DNA of 25,729 nucleotides from Candidatus Altimarinota bacterium (GTDB lineage: Bacteria > Patescibacteriota > Gracilibacteria > UBA4473): positions 1-25,729 of the forward strand of contig JALVIB010000057.1 of assembly GCA_027028725.1 (NCBI GenBank). The letters run 5' to 3'. Shown piece after piece: positions 20,713 to 25,729 of the stretch. The stretch's first letter is position 1, and each line of letters opens with the position of its first letter. Below the pieces are notes generated by a model that was not told the origin of the DNA, made no database searches, and saw nothing but the letters and a program-made list of their open reading frames with translations. A program made the position numbers and the translations under genes.

Positions 20713-20741
20713 AATTTATATTTTCCCGCGAAATTTGGCAA
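20713..20741 (-). promoter_or_regulatory. Promoter of the DUF4349 gene, motif in the spacer
   Basis: TTGCCA, 17 bp, TAAATT, with the spacer AATTTCGCGGGAAAATA. The leader is about 29 bases past the -10 box. Confidence 0.55.
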
Positions 20742-20768
20742 GTTTTTGGAAATCCCGCGAAAAAACAA

Positions 20769-20795
20769 CCCCCCTCTCCCCCCTTGTCAGGGGGG
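20769..20795. repeat. CCCCCC/GGGGGG interspersed palindrome, copy 10
   Basis: CCCCTCTCCCCCCTTGTCAG then GGGGG, with dispersed motifs on both sides (20753, 20805). Confidence 0.7.
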
Positions 20796-20835
20796 CATAA
20801 AAAATCCCGCGAAATTTTTAAGAAAAGAAAAAAAC

Positions 20836-20881
20836 AAGTCCGGACTTGGTACAGGATAAAAAGTCTTTTAAGTCCGGACTT
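20836..20881 (-). terminator. Paired AAGTCCGGACTT element after the VirD4-like gene
   Basis: Same unit and 34-bp spacing as at 19250, around GATAAAAAGTC. On the minus strand it is followed by TTGTTTTTTTC and lies directly past the VirD4-like gene, in terminator position. Confidence 0.65.
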
Positions 20882-20909
20882 AAGTTTTTCTTAAAAATTT
20901 CGCGGGATT

Positions 20910-23219
20910 TTAGACAATCGGTGAACCAAAATCCTCATCCATTTGTGGTCCGTTAGAATTGGCTAATTCTTGCGCTTTTTTCTGAATATCCAGTTTCCCC
21001 TCTTCCCATTGCTGTAAAATCTTTTCTACTTCTTGAATTGGACGACAATAGGTGTCATGAGAATGTTTAATACAATCCTGAACATATTGTTCTTTTGGAA
21101 AACTCATAAACATTGTTTTTCCGGAAAACGCCTCGCGAAGTTCGCCTTCAATCGACATTTTGCAATAAAAATTCCGCACTGCCAGATTAATAATATCCCG
21201 TTCTTTAACGCGCGGATTAAATTCTTCTTCCAAAATTTTCGCGTCATTTCCACCCACTCGGAAACTCACCATTGATCCAACATTACCAAAGACCGTTGTC
21301 CGAATTTTCGCGGAAAGTTGCCCCAAAAACTGGTGCGCCAGAGTTAGATTGAGGCGATATTTTCGTGCTTCGGACAAAATTTCGTCAAAAGTGTCGGTCG
21401 CGAAATTTTGGAACTCATCAACATAAAAATAGAAATCTTCGCGGTCTTCTTCTGCCGTATCCGCCCGCGCCATCGCTGCTTGGTAAATTTTGGTAATCGC
21501 TAACGCCCCCATCAGTGAAGCGTTTTCTTCACCCAAAATTCCTTTAGAAACCTTCATTAAGAGAATCTTCTTGTTATCCATAATTTTTCGGAAATCCACT
21601 TTGTCTTCTGGTTGTCCAACGATATTTCGAATCATATTTGTCGAAACAAACTGCCCAACTTTGTTTAAAAGTGGGGTAATTGCTTCATTATCAAATTTCT
21701 CCGACCAGCCCGCGAATTCATTAACCCAGAAGTTTTTGACCACATTATCCTGAATATTTCGCACGATTGTCTGACGATAATTTTTGTCAGTCAGCATTTT
21801 CAAAATACTCAAAATTGTCGTCCCCGGAGTGTCCAGAAGCGCCAAAGTGGTGTACCGCAAAACATGTTCCAGTCGGGGCGTCCAGTTCGCTCCAAAAAGT
21901 TTTTTAAAAATTTCAATAAATCCGATGGTCACGCGAATTTTTAGTTCCGGTGGTACATCGGCCAGTGGATTAAAGGCGATTGGAAACTTCGTATCTGATG
22001 GATCAAAAATAACCACATCTTTGATACGATTTTTGGGCACGCATTTCAAAACATTGTCGACCAAATCTCCATGCGGATCAAGCACACCAATCCCCTTCCC
22101 CATTTTCAAATCGTTTTTAATCAAAAGTTCTAATAATTTAGATTTACCGGAACCGGATTTCCCAACAACATAAAGGTGTCGGCGACGATCACTTCGCTTG
22201 ATTCCGAAGGGGATTTCTTTTCCGTGAAAATTAGTTATTCCAAAGAAAGAAATATTTTTATCATTTTGATCTACTGGCAAATCTGCTGGTGGCTCACATT
22301 TTCGCGATAAAACATGGATTAAGTTCGGCACCATTTGCTCATTTGGCAGATGGTAAAGTGTCGCCATTTCCTTTCCGCTAAAGAAAAAACCACCAGAAAG
22401 CTGGCGTTTTTTAAATTTATGTAAAGCCGCTTTGGAATTATGAGAAACCCGCGAAATTTTGAATTTATTTAAGTCCAAAGTGTTGAAGTTCTTCAAACTT
22501 CCTAAAACTGCTTGTAATTTAATGTTGGGGTTTTTCGCGGGATCTGTCGAAAATGCCGCCACTCGCAAATTACAGCGAAAAAGCTTTCCTTTGGTTTTCT
22601 CGTTAATTTTTTTATCAAAATCTTGGGTCACATTTTTCTTAAACCAATATTTCACGCGAAAAATTCGCCGAATTTTTTCAAACCTTTTTACCCAACCCAA
22701 AACAAAGTGATGCCAACCCGTATCTTCTCGCGGAGAAGTCACTAATTGAAACCAAATCCCTTCATTATTTGTACATTTTGCCATCACATTCAAAACTCCG
22801 GATAAAGAATCTGTCTTAAAATTATCAAAAGTTTTAAGTGGGAAAATATCGCGTCGATCTAACTTAAGTTCAGTCCAAGCAAGTTTTGTTTTCGCGGGAT
22901 TTATAGCATTAACAAAATCCGGAATTTCACGAATATCCGCATCTGAATCCATCGCGTAAATTTGTCCCGCGACAACTTCGCAAGTTGCCGGATCGGCGGT
23001 ATAACAAAACCCAATGTTCTGTCCAAAAACAACAATTTCGAAAGACATTTTTTTGTCCGGCAAAGCCTCGTGCAAGTTTTGAAAAACTTCCACGAATTTT
23101 TCGGCATTTTCGCGAGCTTCTTCCGCCGAAGTTGTTTTGGACAACGATTGCGGAATATAAATCAAAAAAGTTTTCTGATTTATTTTTTTTCGCGGGATTT
23201 TAGCAACTGATTTTTTCAT
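20910..23219 (-). CDS. VirD4/TraG-type (HerA-FtsK superfamily) DNA-translocating ATPase
   Basis: 769 residues. The N-terminal 300 residues have no motif I recognise. The ATPase core has FGIKRSDRRRHLYVVGKSGS with Walker A GKSGSGKS (353-360), GVLDPHGDLVDNVL, Walker B DFYFYVDEFQNFA (D601, E602), and SEARKYRLNLTLAHQFLGQL (TraD/TraM-recognition-like region). The order and spacing fit type IV secretion coupling proteins. No relaxase or other secretion gene is near, and no membrane helices are obvious at the N-terminus, so conjugation is not implied; CPR genomes often carry such stand-alone ATPases. It could move DNA during pilus-mediated uptake or division. The stop codon overlaps a dispersed motif, and another sits at the N-terminus (AKIPRKK). 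Confidence 0.82.
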   Translation of the reverse strand: MKKSVAKIPRKKINQKTFLIYIPQSLSKTTSAEEARENAEKFVEVFQNLHEALPDKKMSFEIVVFGQNIGFCYTADPATCEVVAGQIYAMDSDADIREIPDFVNAINPAKTKLAWTELKLDRRDIFPLKTFDNFKTDSLSGVLNVMAKCTNNEGIWFQLVTSPREDTGWHHFVLGWVKRFEKIRRIFRVKYWFKKNVTQDFDKKINEKTKGKLFRCNLRVAAFSTDPAKNPNIKLQAVLGSLKNFNTLDLNKFKISRVSHNSKAALHKFKKRQLSGGFFFSGKEMATLYHLPNEQMVPNLIHVLSRKCEPPADLPVDQNDKNISFFGITNFHGKEIPFGIKRSDRRRHLYVVGKSGSGKSKLLELLIKNDLKMGKGIGVLDPHGDLVDNVLKCVPKNRIKDVVIFDPSDTKFPIAFNPLADVPPELKIRVTIGFIEIFKKLFGANWTPRLEHVLRYTTLALLDTPGTTILSILKMLTDKNYRQTIVRNIQDNVVKNFWVNEFAGWSEKFDNEAITPLLNKVGQFVSTNMIRNIVGQPEDKVDFRKIMDNKKILLMKVSKGILGEENASLMGALAITKIYQAAMARADTAEEDREDFYFYVDEFQNFATDTFDEILSEARKYRLNLTLAHQFLGQLSAKIRTTVFGNVGSMVSFRVGGNDAKILEEEFNPRVKERDIINLAVRNFYCKMSIEGELREAFSGKTMFMSFPKEQYVQDCIKHSHDTYCRPIQEVEKILQQWEEGKLDIQKKAQELANSNGPQMDEDFGSPIV

Positions 23220-23232
23220 TTGAACTAGCTTG

Positions 23233-23261
23233 ATTATACATTAAAACGAGTTCTTTCGCAA
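23233..23261 (-). promoter_or_regulatory. Promoter of the VirD4-like gene, very short leader
   Basis: TTGCGA, 17 bp, TATAAT; 13 bases to the ATG, so the leader should be about 6 nt, too short for a Shine-Dalgarno contact. Confidence 0.7.
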
Positions 23262-23293
23262 CTTTCTTGCCACAGAAAATTAATCTACAAAAG

Positions 23294-23317
23294 AAAAAAG
23301 CGGCCCCCACCGCTTTT
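23294..23317 (-). terminator. Intrinsic terminator of the LPxxG-protein gene
   Basis: On the minus strand AAAAGCGG-TGGGGG-CCGCTTTTTT: an 8-bp stem plus T run, about 40 bp after the stop. Confidence 0.85.
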
Positions 23318-23357
23318 CTCCCGATATATTTTCAAACCTCTCTAGTTAATGTCTTAT

Positions 23358-24737
23358 TTAGTTTCTTTTAAATGCCAGTAGCATTAGACCAATTCCCAAA
23401 ATGGAAATGATGATGAAGATTGTTGATGATCCACTTGATGGCAGAAGTGGTGCTGAGGCGTGACCAGAAAAAGATTCTGATTCTCCCATATTTTCTCCGT
23501 TAGAAGCTAGTTCTAATTCTTGATTTTGTTCTGTGTCCGTAGCTGAAGCAATTGTTTTGGCTTTCTGAGATTTCGCATTTTCCCATGACCATAATGTTCC
23601 ACGGATATCATTCAAGGCTTTTTTTAGAAAAGAAACTTCGGAATCGTCTGTTTTTCGCTTATTTTCTAAACCGCGTCGACGATTTATTTCTGCGTTTCTT
23701 CTCAAAGCATTTCGTAATTCTTCTCCTGATAAATTTGAAGTATCAATTAATTGTAAAGTATCCCCTGTATAATGTCCTGAATGATATGATTTTTTACCAA
23801 TAGCTTGTAGGCGAGCCTCTTTAATTGCTTGTTTTAATTCATCACCAGATAATCCCGCGAAATTATTTCCTTCCATTGGAGCAGATTCATGAGTTGTTCC
23901 TTCTGGAAGAGAAGTTTCCCCTGATCCATTTGTGGCTCCGCCTTCTGATTCAGTACAGGCAATCGCACTTTCGTCTAATTCATATCCCTGATTACAAGTA
24001 ATTACACAATATGGAATTGCTCCAACCGAACCATTTGGCACTTCTTTTCGCGGACACCTTTCAAAACTTTCTTCAATCAAAGCCACTTCATTCATTTCTG
24101 TCACTGGAATCACACATAAATTATCTTGAACTACGCAGAAGTTATCTTCTTTGATTTCTACTGGTTGTGCATCAGCATAATCTTCTGGGTCAATGTTATG
24201 GAAAACATACCAAATTTTGGCATTATCAGGAGCATTAACTGGTAAAACAATATAAGCTGGTGAAGAAAATTTATAAGTTTCAGTGACTGATTCAAAACCA
24301 TAACTCACCGCGACTTTTGTTTCTCCATCAACAGATTCTCCAATTTTTTTGTGATTGGATTCATTTTCCCACTTAAATAAATTTACTGGAACATTTAAAA
24401 CTCTATTTGGGGATTTAACTTTTCCTGCCCACCAATTTTTATCAGCTTTTCCAGAGAAATCCTGACTAACCGTCAAAGTTGTTCCTGAATAAATTGCCAC
24501 TCGCGGAAATCCATCTCCTAATCTACGACCGATTGTCAAACTTCCATCTCCTTCGAATTTAACATTTGCCGATCCCGTGTCTCCATCCAAATCAGACTGA
24601 TAAGTTACTCCTGAATTTATCATTACTTCGTCATAGAAGAATAAATCTCCGTCTAAAACATTGGAAGTAGAGGCCGCAAAAGCGAGAGAAAAACTTCCCA
24701 TTAAGATTGACAACGAAACTAGTAAAGTTTTTTTCAT
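23358..24737 (-). CDS. Secreted surface protein with LPxxG-like C-terminal anchor
   Basis: 459 residues. The signal peptide MKKTLLVSLSILMGSFSLAF (cut near AFA-AS) leads to a beta-rich ectodomain (about 25-200), a Cys-containing stretch (CVVQDNLC, then CPRKEVPNGSVGAIPYCVIT and CNQGYELDESAIAC), and a low-complexity region with two related units, LSGDELKQAI and LSGEELRNAL. The end is LPSSG (432-436), a hydrophobic helix (STIFIIISILGIGLMLLAF) and KRN, the layout of a sortase sorting signal, though SSG is not the classical TG. The start at 24737 is chosen because it begins the signal peptide; an upstream in-frame ATG at 24821 would bury it. The binding partner is unknown. Confidence 0.78.
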   Translation of the reverse strand: MKKTLLVSLSILMGSFSLAFAASTSNVLDGDLFFYDEVMINSGVTYQSDLDGDTGSANVKFEGDGSLTIGRRLGDGFPRVAIYSGTTLTVSQDFSGKADKNWWAGKVKSPNRVLNVPVNLFKWENESNHKKIGESVDGETKVAVSYGFESVTETYKFSSPAYIVLPVNAPDNAKIWYVFHNIDPEDYADAQPVEIKEDNFCVVQDNLCVIPVTEMNEVALIEESFERCPRKEVPNGSVGAIPYCVITCNQGYELDESAIACTESEGGATNGSGETSLPEGTTHESAPMEGNNFAGLSGDELKQAIKEARLQAIGKKSYHSGHYTGDTLQLIDTSNLSGEELRNALRRNAEINRRRGLENKRKTDDSEVSFLKKALNDIRGTLWSWENAKSQKAKTIASATDTEQNQELELASNGENMGESESFSGHASAPLLPSSGSSTIFIIISILGIGLMLLAFKRN

Positions 24738-24761
24738 TACAAATAAATTATTTCGTGAATA

Positions 24762-24791
24762 ACTATAAACAAAAAAAATACCCATGTACAA
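24762..24791 (-). promoter_or_regulatory. Probable promoter of the LPxxG-protein gene
   Basis: TTGTAC, 18 bp, TATAGT, giving a leader of about 18 nt. It lies inside the longer reading frame that starts at 24821, which argues for the later ATG. The motif at 24888 lies in the same divergent region. Confidence 0.4.
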
Positions 24792-24933
24792 CTTTTTTAT
24801 ACTATTTTCTGTTGAACACATTTTTTAAACATTTTATTTTATAACATTTTAGAAATAAATAATCTCTCATTAACGCCTTTATAAAAATCCCGCGAAAAAT
24901 TTTAGCATTTTCTAAAACAACTAAACCAAAAAA

Positions 24934-24961
24934 TTGACCTAAAGATAGAAACTACTAAAAT
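24934..24961 (+). promoter_or_regulatory. Promoter of the LCP gene, predicted leaderless
   Basis: TTGACC, 16 bp, TAAAAT, with 8 bases to the ATG at 24970. Confidence 0.7.
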
Positions 24962-24969
24962 TCGGCACG

Positions 24970-25729
24970 ATGAATTTCAAAGTCCGCCGTATAAAACAAC
25001 CGCAAAGAAGAACTTCCAAAGCAAAAAGAATTTGGAATTGGATGAAACGGAATAAAAAATTTTTAGGAATTCTGATTATCGCTATTTTCGCGGGATTTGG
25101 AACACGAGCGATTTATGAATCTTTTAGTTCAGGGGAAATATCTGCCCCACGAATTTTTTCTAGCGGACCACTAAAAACTGACAAAAACGGACATACTAAC
25201 ATTCTTTTATTGGGAGTCGCTGGAGCAAGCAAAGAAGGTGGACATTTATCTGACTCCATTATGCTGGCTTCCATAAATCCTGAAATCCCGAGCATTTCCA
25301 TGCTCAGTTTCCCGCGAGATTTGTTTGTTGAATCGAAAGTGGGAAATCGTAAAATCAACGAAGTTTACGCTGCCGCGCAGTATAAATATGGTGAAAAGAA
25401 AGGAATTGAAATAACCAAAGAAGCGCTTGAAAAATTCGCGGGAATTGATATTCACTACGCTGCGGTTGTTGATTTTGATATTTTTCGCGACGGAATTGAT
25501 TTGCTGGGCGGAATTGATTTATTTGTCCCAAACGACATCATCGATCCATTTTATCCTGATGGAAAATATGGTTTTGAAACTTTTGTCGTGCGCAAAGGGC
25601 TGCAGCATTTTGATGGCTCAACAGCGTTAAAATATGCCCGAAGCCGAAAAACAACTTCGGATTACTCACGAGCTAAAAGACAGCAAGACATCGCCCTCGC
25701 CATTCGGTCAAAGATTGAAGCAAATGGTT
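24970..25729 (+). CDS. LytR-CpsA-Psr (LCP) family glycopolymer ligase, N-terminal part
   Basis: 253 residues are visible and the frame runs off the right edge. A basic cytoplasmic stretch (MNFKVRRIKQPQRRTSKAKR) is followed by one membrane helix (about 31-45) and the extracellular LCP domain: NILLLGVAG (77-85), LSDSIMLASINPEIPSISML, SFPRDLFV with the conserved Arg (R115), KINEVYAAA, AAVVDFDIFRDGIDLLGGID and YARSRKTTSDYSRAKRQQDI (R224, R226, D231, R234). These are the acidic and arginine residues that bind the polyprenyl-pyrophosphate donor. LCP enzymes attach teichoic-acid-like or other glycopolymers to peptidoglycan, pointing to a monoderm wall. It diverges from the LPxxG gene. Three dispersed motifs occur in it (for example AIFAGF). 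Confidence 0.93.
   Translation, partial: MNFKVRRIKQPQRRTSKAKRIWNWMKRNKKFLGILIIAIFAGFGTRAIYESFSSGEISAPRIFSSGPLKTDKNGHTNILLLGVAGASKEGGHLSDSIMLASINPEIPSISMLSFPRDLFVESKVGNRKINEVYAAAQYKYGEKKGIEITKEALEKFAGIDIHYAAVVDFDIFRDGIDLLGGIDLFVPNDIIDPFYPDGKYGFETFVVRKGLQHFDGSTALKYARSRKTTSDYSRAKRQQDIALAIRSKIEANG

Larger units (their letters stand above)
1..25729. repeat. Dispersed near-palindromic motif AAAATCCCGCGAAATTTT
   Basis: The 7-mer TCCCGCG or its complement CGCGGGA was found about 65 times by reading both strands. First bases of CGCGGGA copies include 247, 1219, 1471, 1494, 1960, 2122, 4663, 6339, 6813, 7141, 7805, 9644, 11712, 11930, 13664, 14574, 14890, 16138, 17908, 19205, 20901, 22536, 22893, 23191, 25089 and 25437. 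TCCCGCG copies include 1592, 3716, 5779, 5851, 6035, 6126, 6463, 6628, 8011, 8455, 9345, 9854, 10997, 11429, 11520, 12893, 13234, 13247, 14679, 15052, 15925, 16549, 16886, 17741, 17801, 17988, 18672, 19313, 19517, 20166, 20467, 20724, 20753, 20805, 22965, 23853, 24888 and 25310. Most are flanked by A and T tracts. About 26 lie in some 3.6 kb of non-coding DNA and 39 in some 22 kb of genes. The function is unknown. Confidence 0.93.

Noticed and set aside
20910..23219. Integrative conjugative element
   Set aside because: Only one VirD4-like ATPase is present; no relaxase, integrase, attachment-site repeats or other secretion genes.
24738..24821. Longer start for the LPxxG protein
   Set aside because: It would place 28 residues before a perfect signal peptide, and the likely promoter lies inside it.
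1..25729. CRISPR array
   Set aside because: Repeats are scattered and unequally spaced, with no repeat-spacer periodicity and no cas genes.
1..25729. Genetic code 25 (TGA read as glycine)
   Set aside because: rpsQ ends at a TGA in an ATGA overlap with rplN; reading through gives an unrelated tail. All other main genes end in TAA and read as full-length proteins under the standard code.

Overview
This window looks like a chromosome fragment of a Candidate Phyla Radiation (Patescibacteria) bacterium, possibly Peregrinibacteria-like; phylum-level placement is an inference. The reasons are an AT-rich genome, a very cysteine-rich zinc-ribbon protein of a kind I associate with CPR genomes, a stand-alone VirD4/TraG-like ATPase, split ribosomal and RNA polymerase operons, and many short palindromic repeats between and inside genes. 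The standard code fits: rpsQ ends in TGA within an ATGA overlap, and every other stop I checked is TAA, so the TGA=Gly code of Gracilibacteria/Absconditabacteria is unlikely.

Layout, left to right. 1-1824 (minus): the 3' end of a PBP2 transpeptidase gene, joined abruptly to an ABC-F ATPase gene. 2093-5776 (plus): rpoB with its own promoter and no rpoC after it. 5906-7104 (plus): tRNA-Gly(GCC) and a FemX/FemAB-type peptidoglycan bridge enzyme. 7151-9300 (minus): gyrB preceded by a 54-residue membrane protein gene. 9481-11367 (minus): the Cys-rich protein, whose gene carries four palindromic repeat insertions. 11747-14512 (minus): an eight-gene ribosomal block, rplP-rpmC-rpsQ-rplN-rplX-rplE-rpsN-rpsH. 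14776-14851 (plus): tRNA-His. 15179-17716: a MITE-like element against the stop codon of a fused PGRP-amidase/SpoIID gene (minus). 18028-19220 (minus): rplJ-rplL with an L10 leader. 19325-23219 (minus): a small membrane protein, a DUF4349 protein and the VirD4-like ATPase. 23358-24737 (minus): a secreted protein with an LPxxG-like C-terminal anchor. 24970 to the right edge (plus): an LCP (LytR-CpsA-Psr) family ligase.

Apart from information processing (rpoB, gyrB, ribosomal proteins, tRNAs), the main theme is a monoderm cell wall: PBP2, FemX, amidase-SpoIID, LCP and an LPxxG-type surface protein. They are not one operon; most have their own promoter, typically TTGnnn-16/17-TAnnnT, and several are predicted to give leaderless or nearly leaderless mRNAs.

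The strongest unexplained signal is a dispersed near-palindrome, AAAATCCCGCGAAATTTT. Its 7-bp core TCCCGCG (or CGCGGGA) occurs about 65 times by hand count, roughly once per 400 bp, where chance would give about one. It is about four times denser between genes than inside them, sits in promoter spacers, overlaps stop codons, leaves NPAK or FAG peptide scars in proteins, and has a long form in which exactly 21 bp are inserted at a fixed point. It could be a DNA-uptake-like, HIP1-like, nucleoid or regulatory site and is the best candidate here for an undescribed system.
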